From assembly GCF_036226685.1 (NCBI RefSeq), contig NZ_CP109009.1:6909501-6973500 (forward strand): 64,000 bases of DNA. Direction: 5' to 3'. Both the position numbers and the translations under genes were made by a program. Every line of letters starts with the position of its first letter. Positions within the stretch are counted from its first letter, which is position 1. This stretch comes from Streptomyces sp. NBC_00690. Lineage in GTDB: Bacteria; Actinomycetota; Actinomycetes; Streptomycetales; Streptomycetaceae. Positions 44,167-52,734 of the stretch are shown piece after piece. The notes beneath the pieces were generated by a model, which saw only the letters and a program-made list of their open reading frames with translations, had not been told where the DNA came from and made no database searches.

Positions 44167-45224
44167 GCGCGACCGCACCCTCCGCACCCACCCGGGAACC
44201 GGGTGCGCCCGACGAACGCCTGGTGCACACCTCCGTACTGCGCACCCTGATGGGCCGGCCCGAACTGGGCTCGATCGTCGGAGCCCTCGCCGTCTTCGTC
44301 TTCTTCTCGTTCGTCGCCGACTCGTTCCTCCAGGCGTCCAGCCTCTCCACCGTGCTCTATGCCTCGTCCGTCATCGGCATCATGGCGGTGCCGGTGGCGC
44401 TGTTGATGATCGGCGGCGAGTTCGATCTGTCGGCCGGGGTCCTGGTCACGAGTTCGGCCCTGGTCTCGTCGATGTTCAGCTACCAGATGACGGCGAACGT
44501 CTGGGTCGGAGTGTTCGTCTCGCTGCTGGTCACCCTGGCCGTGGGGGTGTTCAACGGGGCGATGCTCACCCGGACCAAGCTGCCCAGCTTCATCATCACG
44601 CTGGGCACGTTCCTCATGCTCACCGGTCTCAACCTCGGCTTCACCAAACTGATCAGCGGTACGGTCTCCACCAAGTCGATCGCCGACATGGAGGGCTTCA
44701 CCTCGGCCAAGGCCGTCTTCGCCCATGAGTTCGTCATCGGCGACGTCACCATCAAGGTCACCATCTTGTGGTGGATCGCCCTCATCGCGGTCGCCACCTG
44801 GATTCTCCTCCGCACCCGCTTCGGCAACTGGATCTTCGCGGTCGGCGGCGGGGAGCACGCTGCCCGCGCGGTCGGCGTACCGGTCATCCGTACCAAGATC
44901 GGCCTCTATATGGGGGTGGCCTTCGCCGCCTGGGTCGCGGGCCAGCACCTGCTGTTCTCCTTCGACGTCGTGCAGTCAGGCGAAGGCGTCGGCAATGAGT
45001 TGATCTACATCATCGCGGCGGTCATCGGCGGCTGCCTGATCACCGGTGGGTACGGGTCCGCCATCGGGTCCGCGATCGGTGCACTGATCTTCGGCATGAC
45101 CAGCAAGGGGATCGTGTACGCGGAGTGGGACCCGGACTGGTTCAAGTTCTTCCTCGGGGCGATGCTGCTGCTGGCCACCCTGCTCAACGCCTGGGTGCGC
45201 AAGAGGGCGGAGGCGACCCGATGA
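44163..45224 (+). CDS. Sugar ABC transporter permease (RbsC-type)
   Basis: This 353-aa integral membrane protein has about ten TM helices. RbsC/FrcC-family landmarks include [50 protein letters not shown] (cytoplasmic EAA-like loop) and [31 protein letters not shown]. It forms the pore with itself or as a homodimer. It is coupled by ATGA to both neighbours. Confidence 0.93.
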   Translation: MSATAPSAPTREPGAPDERLVHTSVLRTLMGRPELGSIVGALAVFVFFSFVADSFLQASSLSTVLYASSVIGIMAVPVALLMIGGEFDLSAGVLVTSSALVSSMFSYQMTANVWVGVFVSLLVTLAVGVFNGAMLTRTKLPSFIITLGTFLMLTGLNLGFTKLISGTVSTKSIADMEGFTSAKAVFAHEFVIGDVTIKVTILWWIALIAVATWILLRTRFGNWIFAVGGGEHAARAVGVPVIRTKIGLYMGVAFAAWVAGQHLLFSFDVVQSGEGVGNELIYIIAAVIGGCLITGGYGSAIGSAIGALIFGMTSKGIVYAEWDPDWFKFFLGAMLLLATLLNAWVRKRAEATR

Positions 45225-46027
45225 CACAGGTCTCGCTGGTCGAACTGGAGAACGTCAGCAAGTTCTACGGGAACATCCGCGCCCTGGAGGGCGTGTCCCT
45301 GACCGTGCACACCGGTGAGATCACCTGTGTGCTCGGCGACAACGGTGCGGGCAAGTCCACTCTCATCAAGATCATCGCCGGGCTCCACCGACACGATTCC
45401 GGCACCTTCTCGATCGACGGCGAGGCGACCCGGCTGTCGAGCCCGCGCGAGGCGCTCGATCGGGGCATCGCGACCGTCTATCAGGATCTGGCCGTAGTGC
45501 CGCTGATGCCGGTGTGGCGCAACTTCTTCCTCGGCTCGGAGCCCACCGTGGGCAAGGGGCCGTTCCGTCGGCTCGACGTCGGCCGGATGCGCGAGACGAC
45601 CCGCTCCGAACTGCTGCGGATGGGGATCGACCTGCGCGATGTCGACCAGCCGATCGGCACCCTCTCCGGTGGCGAACGACAGTGCGTGGCGATCGCCCGC
45701 GCAGTCCACTTCGGTGCCAAGGTGCTGGTTCTCGACGAACCGACGGCGGCACTGGGCGTCAAGCAGTCGGGTGTCGTGCTCAAGTACGTCGCGGCGGCCC
45801 GGGACGCCGGTCTCGGCGTGGTGCTGATCACGCACAACCCGCACCACGCCTATCTGGTGGGGGATAGGTTCGTCCTGCTCAAACGGGGTGTGATGGCTGC
45901 CAGCCATACCAAGGACTCCGTCACCCTGGATGAGCTGACCCGTCAGATGGCCGGTGGCAGCGAACTCGACGACCTCCGCCATGAACTGGAGCGGGCGCCG
46001 AACCCCCCGGGCCTCGACCCCGCCTGA
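45221..46027 (+). CDS. Sugar ABC transporter ATP-binding protein (single NBD)
   Basis: This 268-aa ATPase has Walker [10 protein letters not shown], signature LSGGERQ, Walker [14 protein letters not shown] and switch His LITHNP. It holds one nucleotide-binding domain rather than the duplicated RbsA form, as in FrcA-type importers. It is the third gene of the importer operon and overlaps the permease. With the nearby dehydrogenase, GntR regulator and ROK kinase it suggests uptake of a polyol or hexose. Confidence 0.92.
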   Translation: MTQVSLVELENVSKFYGNIRALEGVSLTVHTGEITCVLGDNGAGKSTLIKIIAGLHRHDSGTFSIDGEATRLSSPREALDRGIATVYQDLAVVPLMPVWRNFFLGSEPTVGKGPFRRLDVGRMRETTRSELLRMGIDLRDVDQPIGTLSGGERQCVAIARAVHFGAKVLVLDEPTAALGVKQSGVVLKYVAAARDAGLGVVLITHNPHHAYLVGDRFVLLKRGVMAASHTKDSVTLDELTRQMAGGSELDDLRHELERAPNPPGLDPA

Positions 46028-46032
46028 ACTCC

Positions 46033-46064
46033 CGGCTCCGCCCCGCCTCGGCCGGGCGGAGCCG
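46033..46064. terminator. Terminator after the sugar importer operon
   Basis: CGGCTCCGCCC (46033-46043) pairs perfectly with GGGCGGAGCCG (46054-46064) around a 10-nt loop, 6 nt after the stop and between convergent genes. Confidence 0.85.
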
Positions 46065-46131
46065 TCCTGTGCGGCCGTCCTGGCTCGACGGCTTTCCGCA
46101 TGGAGGACCGCTTCGGCCCCCTGCGGAGCCG

Positions 46132-46590
46132 CTAGAAGCGACGTACGACCACCCCCAGCACCTGGTCCACCGGGCAGGGGCCGTACTGCTTGGAGTCATG
46201 GCTCAGCGGATGGTCTCCGATCGCCACGAAGTGCCCGGGCGGTACGCGGGGAGCCCGACGCACCACCCCGTCCGGCATGGCGTCCCCCGCCACCGCCACC
46301 ACGCGCTTGAGGGACCAGGGAACGGCGGAGAGGTCCTTCGATGCCGGGGGATCCGTCCGCCACCCCCGTGCGGGGCCGGGGCCGGGGGCAGCGACCACGG
46401 CGACGGCGCCGGGCCGCAGCCCGGCCGCGCCGAGCCGGATCAGTACCCGGTCGCCGGGCAGCAGCGTCGGCGCCATGCTCTCGCCCCGTACGGTGACCGC
46501 CACGAATCGGCCGTGCAGGTACCAGGCGCCGGCCGCCATCAACAGCGAGCCGGCGCCGCCCATCGTCCACCGACCCCATGAGGTCAACAC
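46132..46590 (-). CDS. S26-family signal peptidase-like protease
   Basis: This 152-aa protein has an N-terminal TM helix (about 10-25), the catalytic Ser motif VRGESMAPTLLPGDRVLI with S38, the Lys of LKRVVAVAGD (K95) and the GHFVAIGDHPLSHDS box. These are the signal peptidase I core, at about the size of the NiSOD-maturation (SodX-type) proteases. The GTG start has a strong GGAGGAACG RBS. It is downstream of a TlpA-like gene; a dedicated secreted peptide substrate is likely but not identified. Confidence 0.88.
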   Translation of the reverse strand: MLTSWGRWTMGGAGSLLMAAGAWYLHGRFVAVTVRGESMAPTLLPGDRVLIRLGAAGLRPGAVAVVAAPGPGPARGWRTDPPASKDLSAVPWSLKRVVAVAGDAMPDGVVRRAPRVPPGHFVAIGDHPLSHDSKQYGPCPVDQVLGVVVRRF

Positions 46591-46642
46591 CGTTCCTCCG
46601 CCTCTGTGTGCCGTCAGACGCCCGGCGCCGAGGGAGCGGGGC

Positions 46643-47164
46643 TCAGATGCCCGCGCGCTCCATGTCGGCGAGGGGTCGGGGGCCGGTTTCGGTACGGGCC
46701 ACCTTGCCCTCGGCGTCGACGAGGACCGTGGTCGGAGTGGTCGAGACGCTGAAGGCCCGGGTCAGTTCGCCCACGGAGGGTTCGACCACCACGCTCGCCA
46801 CTCCGGCCAGTGGTTCGGCCAGTGCCTCGGCGGCCGATTCGTCGCCCGCGATCACCACGACCATCCGGTCGGCCGTGAGACCGGTTGATCGGGCGTGCTC
46901 CACCAGATGGGGCACGAGCGTCGGGCACGTCGGGCAGGAGGTGGAGAGGAAGGCGAGGACTGCGGGCCGACCCAGGAGATCCGCCCGGCCGATGGTCCGT
47001 CCCGACAGGGTGGTGGCCGAGAAGTCGGGCATCGGCCGGCCCGGTTTGGGCCCGCTCAGTTGTCCTCCCCGTCCGCGCAGTTTTCGCCTGATCCCGGTGA
47101 GCAGAAGGAGGTTCACCAAGCAGAGCGCGCCGACGAGGACGAGGCCGGCAATGACGAAAGCCAT
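46643..47164 (-). CDS. TlpA/MauD-like membrane-anchored thiol-disulfide protein
   Basis: This 173-aa protein has an N-terminal TM anchor (about 3-24), then a thioredoxin-like domain beginning PDFSATTLSGRTIG, with the redox motif C77-P-T-C80 in FLSTSCPTCPTLV and cis-Pro region STTPTTVLVD. It resembles MauD-type disulfide reductases that act outside the membrane. It lies 52 nt upstream of the S26 protease. MauD proteins usually pair with a DoxX/MauE membrane protein, but none was found in the 930 bp upstream. Confidence 0.85.
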   Translation of the reverse strand: MAFVIAGLVLVGALCLVNLLLLTGIRRKLRGRGGQLSGPKPGRPMPDFSATTLSGRTIGRADLLGRPAVLAFLSTSCPTCPTLVPHLVEHARSTGLTADRMVVVIAGDESAAEALAEPLAGVASVVVEPSVGELTRAFSVSTTPTTVLVDAEGKVARTETGPRPLADMERAGI

Positions 47165-47898
47165 GACTCAACTCCAGTTTGGGGTTGGGGGCGCGAGGCA
47201 TCCGGGACGAACGGGGGAGCACCCCAGAGGTCGCGGAGTACCGCGCTTCGGTGTGGGGGGTTCAGTCGCCGGATCTGCTGATCCGGGCGCGAAAGCCACG
47301 GTGGAGGAGGGGGCGGTCGCCCACCGCGGGGGCCGTTGTGCACCGGGGCCGCATCACCCGCGGACCTGGCTGGATCGCCTGCGGACCTGGCCGGATTGCC
47401 TGCGGCGCGGGGCCGTACGAGTGCCGTGGGACCTGTTGGCCCGCGGCATCTCGTCCGGCCCCGCAGTCGTGCGCCCTCGGCCTGCGAGGTGCGCGGACGG
47501 TGGCCGGCAGGCGGGCAGACGTCTGACGCCCGCCTCGGGACTCGTGCCGGTGCCCGCAGCCGGTGGACAGGCCAGGGCGGGGATCGCGGGGGAGCGAAGG
47601 GCCGCGCCGCGACCCCGTCCGAAGCGCGCACCGCACGGCCTGAGCGGATGTGCGGAGCCTCGCACGGTCTTCGCAACTGCATCAGACGGCGGCAGGTCGG
47701 ACGGCGCTGCGGAGTCTTCGGACCGCAGCGGGACCACAGGCGCTCCCGGCATCACCGAGGTGTGGTCACCGGGCGAGCCGAGGGATGCGCCCCGGGTGTC
47801 ACCGGGGGATATCCACCATTCCGCTTTCCTCGCCGTTGGCTTCATCGGCCTGTGCCGGGCTGCGGCGCCGTCACCCGGCGGCGACCCGGCAGCCGTGC
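47165..47898. other. Non-coding stretch upstream of the TlpA-like gene
   Basis: About 730 bp show no gene I can support on either strand and no hydrophobic frame that could be MauE/DoxX. The stretch contains two tandem 21-bp repeats (47360-47380 and 47381-47401). Confidence 0.5.
47360..47401. repeat. 21-bp direct repeat, two copies
   Basis: The unit GCGGACCTGGCYGGATYGCCT occurs twice head to tail with two mismatches. It could be a slippage duplication. Confidence 0.75.
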
Positions 47899-48096
47899 CT
47901 AGCACCGACCTGTGTGCTGCTGGCCTGCACTGGAGCGCCGGAGGTGGGAACAGTGGCGTACGGACCTGCTGACCGAGCGGTCGCAGCGGTGTCGCCTGTC
48001 CGTACGGCGGCGGGCGCCACAGCTCGTCGCCCGGGCCTCCGCTTCAGGTCCGTCCTCGGTCAGCGGTAAATCGCCGATCTTCCGCAGGGCGTTCAT
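47899..48096 (-). CDS. Short ORF with strong RBS and a TTA codon (possible peptide gene)
   Basis: This 65-codon frame begins MNALRKIGDLPLTEDGPEAE after a near-perfect RBS (GGAGGA, about 48101-48106) with correct spacing. The second half is Arg/Ser/Cys/His-rich with four Cys and poorer codon bias, so either the peptide is unusual or the frame is shifted after about codon 20. Codon 10 is TTA, which would make translation bldA-dependent. It could be the substrate of the TlpA-like and S26 proteins encoded 730 bp downstream on the same strand; that is speculation. Confidence 0.4.
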   Translation of the reverse strand: MNALRKIGDLPLTEDGPEAEARATSCGARRRTDRRHRCDRSVSRSVRHCSHLRRSSAGQQHTGRC

Positions 48097-48395
48097 GGGG
48101 TCCTCCTGTCGGATACGGAGCGTGTGTAGTCGATCACTGGACTAGACCTATTTGCAATGTGCTCCTGTGATTTGTGACTCGGGTCACATGGGGTGTGTGG
48201 GTGGAAATCGGCCACCCCCGCTCCCCATGTCGCTGGCGCCCTCAGGTGGCAGAATCGGCCACGGCGGGCGACGTCCGCCGCCGGGCCCGGGGTGAAGCAG
48301 CTCATCGCGTGCCGACCGGCCCCCACGACTCCAGGAACGATGCGACCCGTGCGAGCACCTGCCCCCATCCGCACGACACCCCAAGGCGGCGCCCG

Positions 48396-49556
48396 GTGAG
48401 CACCTACCGCGATTTCGCCCACCGCGGCTCGGCCCGCGCCACCGTCCTGCGGACCGTCGGCACCCGTGAGCGCCGCTCCCACCTGACCGCACCCCGGGTG
48501 CCCACGGTCGGCATCGACATCGGCGGTACGAAGGTGATGGCCGGGGTCGTCGACGCCGACGGGATCATCCTGGAGAAGGTCCGCACCGAAACCCCCGACA
48601 AGTCCAAGAGTCCCAAGGTCGTCGAGGACACCATCTGTGAGCTCGTCCTCGACCTCTCGGACCGCCACGATGTGCACGCGGTCGGCATCGGGGCCGCCGG
48701 CTGGGTGGACGCGGACCGGTCCAAGGTCCTCTTCGCGCCCCATCTCGCCTGGCGCAACGAGCCCCTGCGCGACGCCCTGTCGGCCCGGCTCGCCGTCCCC
48801 GTCCTCGTGGACAACGACGCGAACACCGCCGCCTGGGCCGAGTGGCGTTTCGGGGCGGGCCGCGGCGAGGACCATCTGGTGATGATCACCCTCGGGACCG
48901 GGATCGGCGGCGCGATCCTGGAGGACGGCCAGGTCAAGCGGGGCAAGTACGGCGTCGCCGGTGAATTCGGACATATGCAGGTGGTGCCCGGCGGCCATCG
49001 TTGCCCCTGCGGCAACCGCGGCTGCTGGGAGCAGTACAGCTCCGGCAACGCCCTGGTCCGCGAAGCCCGGGAACTGGCCGCAGCGGACTCGCCCGTGGCC
49101 CACAGTCTGATCGACCGCGTCGGCGGCAACATCGGGGACATCACCGGTCCGCTCATCACCGAGCTGGCCCGCGAGGGCGACGCCATGTGTGTCGAGCTGT
49201 TCCAGGACATCGGGCAGTGGCTCGGAGTCGGCATCGCCAATCTGGCAGCCGCCCTCGACCCTTCCTGCTTCGTCATCGGCGGGGGCGTCAGCGCCGCCGA
49301 TGACCTCCTCATCGGGCCGGCCAGGGATGCATTCCGGCGCCATCTCACCGGCCGTGGCTACCGTCCCGAGGCGCGCATCGCCAAGGCCCAGTTGGGGCCC
49401 GAGGCCGGGATGGTCGGGGCCGCCGACCTGGCCCGGCTCGTCGCCCGCCGCTTCCGTCGCGCCAACCGCCGACGCGTGGAGCGCCACGAGCGGTACGAAC
49501 GCTATGCACAGGTGCTGCGGAACTCCGCCTCGGTACGCCCCACCGAGGAGCCCTGA
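48396..49556 (+). CDS. ROK-family sugar kinase
   Basis: This 386-aa kinase has the ATP-binding GIDIGGTKVMAGV (about 35-47), the sugar/catalytic segment LVDNDANTAAWAEWRFGAGRG (Asp about 148), ITLGTGIGGAI, and the zinc motif HRCPCGNRGCWEQY (about 200-214) typical of ROK glucokinases. About 30 N-terminal residues and 35 C-terminal Arg-rich residues extend the usual core. No HTH is present, so it is a kinase rather than a ROK repressor. It is likely to phosphorylate the sugar brought in by the importer encoded 2.4 kb upstream. GTG 48396 follows AAGGCGG. Confidence 0.88.
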   Translation: MSTYRDFAHRGSARATVLRTVGTRERRSHLTAPRVPTVGIDIGGTKVMAGVVDADGIILEKVRTETPDKSKSPKVVEDTICELVLDLSDRHDVHAVGIGAAGWVDADRSKVLFAPHLAWRNEPLRDALSARLAVPVLVDNDANTAAWAEWRFGAGRGEDHLVMITLGTGIGGAILEDGQVKRGKYGVAGEFGHMQVVPGGHRCPCGNRGCWEQYSSGNALVREARELAAADSPVAHSLIDRVGGNIGDITGPLITELAREGDAMCVELFQDIGQWLGVGIANLAAALDPSCFVIGGGVSAADDLLIGPARDAFRRHLTGRGYRPEARIAKAQLGPEAGMVGAADLARLVARRFRRANRRRVERHERYERYAQVLRNSASVRPTEEP

Positions 49557-49933
49557 GAAGCCCTGCGCCCGAAGTCTGGGGTCGAGGTCTGGGGGCGTCC
49601 CGAACCAGCGCTGCGGAGCAGCCACCCGAGCCACAGGGCCACCAGGGTCGAGGACCGTGGACACCACCCTCGGGGCTGATCGGGGCTGATCGGGGCGTGC
49701 GGGTGGTCGTCGCGCCGTGCACTCGACTGCTCCGATCGGCCCCTTCGCGCTGGCCCCCTCGATCGGATGGTTCTGAGCCCCGCCACCCCGGGGCTGCACG
49801 AACGCGCAGGACCGCCGTGGCCGCCCTGTCCGTACCCCCGCTACGCGGGAACCGAGGAGTCCGCTTCCGTACCCGGCCGTTTCGGGACCGTACACTTCAG
49901 TTCCGACCGAGCCCCACCCAGGAACCGACTTTC
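49557..49933. other. 377-bp gap with repeats, hairpin and -10 element
   Basis: No gene is supported here. It holds CGGGGCTGAT in tandem (49671-49690), a 7-bp stem-loop (49776-49782 with 49789-49795) that may terminate the kinase transcript, and a -10-like TACACT at 49891-49896 for the next gene. Confidence 0.5.
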
Positions 49934-50509
49934 ATGACCGTGCCCCGCCAGCCCACGTCTCCGGACGAGAGCTTCCGGCCCCCCGAGGGCAGGGGGCACA
50001 TGATCTTTCGCCGCTGGTTGACGGCGATCATCATCGTGCTCCTCGTCGGAATCCCCGCCGGCTATCTGGTGATCTCCGCCGAGCAGAGCCGCGACAGCGG
50101 ACGCGACAAGGCGGCCGAATCATCGGCCCAGGGGCTGCGCGACAGTTGGCCGTCCCAGATGAAGCGCCGCATTTTCGAGGTGCCGATTCCGCCGGAGTCC
50201 ACCAAGGTCGCCTACTTCGAGACCAGCAACTGGAAGACCAGCCGGTTGTACGTTCAGTTCAGAACCACATCGGCCGGGCTCGACCTGTTCCTGGAAGAAG
50301 TCGGCACCAGCCGCGCCGAACTGATGTACGGGCAGGTCACCATCGGAGCCAAGGATGCCCGGACGGTCGGCTGGGACTTCACGTCCGAGAGGATCTGGGC
50401 TGGCACGAGCCATCCGGGCACCCGCCCCCGGCCCAGTCAGGACATCACGGTGGACATGACCGATTCCACCCGCCCCAGGGTGTATGTCGTGTCCAAAACC
50501 ACCCCCTGA
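49934..50509 (+). CDS. Single-pass membrane protein (unknown)
   Basis: This 191-aa protein has a short cytoplasmic N-terminus, one TM helix (about 25-47: WLTAIIIVLLVGIPAGYLVIS) and an extracytoplasmic domain. The latter contains VPIPPESTKVAYFETSNWKTSRLYV, VGTSRAELMYGQVTI and GWDFTSERIWAGTS. I recognise it only as a conserved streptomycete hypothetical. The start follows CAGGAACC. An upstream TACACT fits a promoter about 38 nt away. Confidence 0.75.
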   Translation: MTVPRQPTSPDESFRPPEGRGHMIFRRWLTAIIIVLLVGIPAGYLVISAEQSRDSGRDKAAESSAQGLRDSWPSQMKRRIFEVPIPPESTKVAYFETSNWKTSRLYVQFRTTSAGLDLFLEEVGTSRAELMYGQVTIGAKDARTVGWDFTSERIWAGTSHPGTRPRPSQDITVDMTDSTRPRVYVVSKTTP

Positions 50510-50565
50510 TGCTCCTTGATCGGACTCCTTGTGGGGGGACCGTACTTTCCGCACCGTGAACTCAC

Positions 50566-50571
50566 TACCGT
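50566..50571 (+). promoter_or_regulatory. -10-like TACCGT, leaderless start
   Basis: TACCGT lies 7 nt before the pcaL GTG at 50579, with no RBS between them. Confidence 0.4.
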
Positions 50572-50578
50572 GGAGCGG

Positions 50579-52000
50579 GTGAGTGAGACACAGCCTCCCC
50601 CCGACCAACAGACCCCCACCGGTGAGCAGACCCCTGCCGCGCCCCCCTCGACGGACGGCGGACGGGCCCCCCTCGACGGACCCCTCCCCGTGGCCGATCA
50701 GGCGCCCTCCGAGGTCGCGCCCGGCATTCCCGCCGAAAACCCACCCCCACAGACCCTTCAGTACCGTATGGACGGGCCGGACGACGCACCTGTCCTGATC
50801 CTGGGGCCATCCCTCGGTACCACCTGGCATATGTGGGATCGACAGATCGAGGAACTCTCCCGCGAGTGGCGCGTCCTGCGCTACGACCTGCCCGGCCACG
50901 GGGGTGCACCGGCCCAGCCCGCCGCCTCCATCGGTGAACTCGCCGAACGCCTCCTCGCCACCCTTGACGGGCTTGGCATCCAGCGCTTCGGCTACACCGG
51001 GTGCTCCATAGGAGGTGCGATCGGCATCGAGTTGGCGCTCACCCACCCGCACCGAGTCGCCTCCCTCGCCCTCGTTGCGGCATCGCCCCGGTTCGGCACC
51101 GCCGACGAGTTCCGGCGCCGTGGTGTGGTCGTCCGCACCAACGGCCTGGAGCCCATGGCCCGCAGCGCACCCGAGAACTGGTTCACCCAGGGTTTCGCCG
51201 CCGCTCAGCCGGCGATCGTCGAATGGGCCGTCCAGATGGTTCGCACCACGGACCCGGGCTGTTACATCGCCGCCTGCGAGGCCCTCGCCGCCTTCGACGC
51301 CCGGACGGAACTGGGCCGCATCGGGGTCCCGACCCTGGTGCTCGTCGGCTCCGAGGACCAGGTCACGGGCCCCGCCGAGGCTCGTACCCTGGTCGCCGGA
51401 ATACCGGATTCGCGACTGGCTCTGGTGCCCGGCGCCTCCCATCTGGCACCCGTTGAGCAGCCGTCCGCGGTGACGGACCTGCTGATCCGTCATTTCGCCG
51501 GGGTGGCGCAGGACACGCTGTCCGCGATTCCCGCGCCACAACTCGTACCGATGGCCCCGGCTCCGGTCGCCCCCGTCGCCGAAGTCGCACCGGTGGTCGA
51601 ACCGGCGTCCCCCGGCCGGCCCGATCCGTACGAGCCGGGCGTCAAGGTGCGCCGAGAGGTCCTCGGCGACGCCCATGTGGACGAGGTGACCGCGCGGGCC
51701 GACGCCTTCGGGGACGACTTCCAGGAACTGGTCACGCGCTATGCCTGGGGCGAGGTCTGGAGCCGGGACGGCATCGATCGTCGAACACGCAGCGTCATCA
51801 CCCTCACCGCACTGGTTGCCGGCGGTTACCGCGAGGAGTTGGCGACCCACACCAGGGCCGCGCTCCGCAACGGCCTGACGCCCCAGGAGATCAAGGAGAT
51901 CCTGCTCCACACCGCCGTGTACTGCGGCGTTCCGGCAGCGAACTCCGCCTTCGCGGTGGCACGTGAGGTCATTCGACAGGAGACGGCACCGGGCCCGTAG
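50579..52000 (+). CDS. pcaL: 3-oxoadipate enol-lactonase / 4-carboxymuconolactone decarboxylase fusion
   Basis: This 473-aa bifunctional PcaL (PcaD-PcaC fusion) of the protocatechuate branch of the beta-ketoadipate pathway starts with a Pro-rich segment (1-55). An alpha/beta-hydrolase domain follows (about 58-310; nucleophile S143 in GCSIGG, catalytic His in GASHLAPVE). A Pro/Val/Ala linker (about 315-345) leads to the CMD domain (about 360-473; SVITLTALVAGGYREEL, HTAVYCGVPAANSAF). No other pca genes are nearby, which is unusual because pcaL normally lies in a pca operon. Starts at GTG 50570 or 50579 are both possible. Confidence 0.9.
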   Translation: MSETQPPPDQQTPTGEQTPAAPPSTDGGRAPLDGPLPVADQAPSEVAPGIPAENPPPQTLQYRMDGPDDAPVLILGPSLGTTWHMWDRQIEELSREWRVLRYDLPGHGGAPAQPAASIGELAERLLATLDGLGIQRFGYTGCSIGGAIGIELALTHPHRVASLALVAASPRFGTADEFRRRGVVVRTNGLEPMARSAPENWFTQGFAAAQPAIVEWAVQMVRTTDPGCYIAACEALAAFDARTELGRIGVPTLVLVGSEDQVTGPAEARTLVAGIPDSRLALVPGASHLAPVEQPSAVTDLLIRHFAGVAQDTLSAIPAPQLVPMAPAPVAPVAEVAPVVEPASPGRPDPYEPGVKVRREVLGDAHVDEVTARADAFGDDFQELVTRYAWGEVWSRDGIDRRTRSVITLTALVAGGYREELATHTRAALRNGLTPQEIKEILLHTAVYCGVPAANSAFAVAREVIRQETAPGP

Positions 52001-52012
52001 CAGGATGTGCTC

Positions 52013-52639
52013 ATGGAGCTGACGAAGAAGAAGCACGCCTGCATCCGCCTGGAGAAGGACGGGGCGGTCCTGGTGATCGACCCGGGGGCCTTCAGCGAGC
52101 AGGACGCGGCTGAGGGCGCGGACGCCGTTCTGATCACCCATGAGCACCCCGACCACTTCGACGAAGGGCGGCTGCGCGCCGCCCTCGCCGCCGGAACCGA
52201 GGTGTGGACGCTACGGAGCGTCGCCGAGAAGCTCACGCCGGCCTACCCCGGCCGCGTCCACACCATCGGCCACGGCGACGCATTTTCGGTGGCCGGTTTT
52301 GATGTACAGGTACACGGGGAGCTCCATGCCGTGATCCATCCGGACCTGCCGAGGGTCACCAATGTCGGCTACCTGGTGGACGGCTCCGTCTTCCACCCGG
52401 GTGATGCCCTCATCGTGCCGGGGACGGCCGTCGACACCTTGCTCCTGCCCGTCCACGCGCCCTGGAACAAGATCGCCGAGGTCATCGACTATGTGCGCGA
52501 GGTGGCGCCCCGGCGGGCCGTCGATGTGCACGACGCCCTGCTCACCGACCTCGCCCGGCCGATCTACGACACGCACATCGGCAATCTCGGCGGCGCCGAG
52601 CACACCCGGCTCGGTGCCGGCGAGAGCATCGCGGTGTGA
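52013..52639 (+). CDS. MBL-fold metallo-hydrolase (UlaG-like)
   Basis: This 208-aa metallo-beta-lactamase-fold hydrolase begins MELTKKKHACIRLEKDGAVLVIDPG and has the metal motif ITHEHPDHFD (about 44-53), VGYLVDGSVFHPGDAL (Asp ligand) and a late His (DVHDALL). This is the UlaG/RomA-like group acting on lactones or phosphoesters; the substrate is unknown. The ATG at 52013 has a CAGGA RBS. It follows pcaL by 12 nt and may be cotranscribed. Confidence 0.87.
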   Translation: MELTKKKHACIRLEKDGAVLVIDPGAFSEQDAAEGADAVLITHEHPDHFDEGRLRAALAAGTEVWTLRSVAEKLTPAYPGRVHTIGHGDAFSVAGFDVQVHGELHAVIHPDLPRVTNVGYLVDGSVFHPGDALIVPGTAVDTLLLPVHAPWNKIAEVIDYVREVAPRRAVDVHDALLTDLARPIYDTHIGNLGGAEHTRLGAGESIAV

Positions 52640-52722
52640 TGGGGGCCTTTTTCGGTCATTCACTCGACGAACGCCCGACCGGCCCGTTGCCCTGCGGAGC
52701 CCGGAGTGTCACACCCCGGCAT

Positions 52723-52728
52723 TAGGCT
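52723..52728 (+). promoter_or_regulatory. -10-like TAGGCT, leaderless start
   Basis: TAGGCT is placed 6 nt before the exonuclease III ATG at 52735, without an RBS. Confidence 0.5.
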
Positions 52729-52734
52729 TTCCCC

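Noticed and set aside
47354..47905. Candidate DoxX/MauE partner upstream of the TlpA-like gene
   Set aside because: All three minus-strand frames lack hydrophobic helices; they are Pro/Arg/Ala-rich and look non-coding.
46578..47972. 464-codon plus-strand frame opposite the TlpA and S26 genes
   Set aside because: Antisense shadow of two motif-bearing genes; the translation shows no domain.
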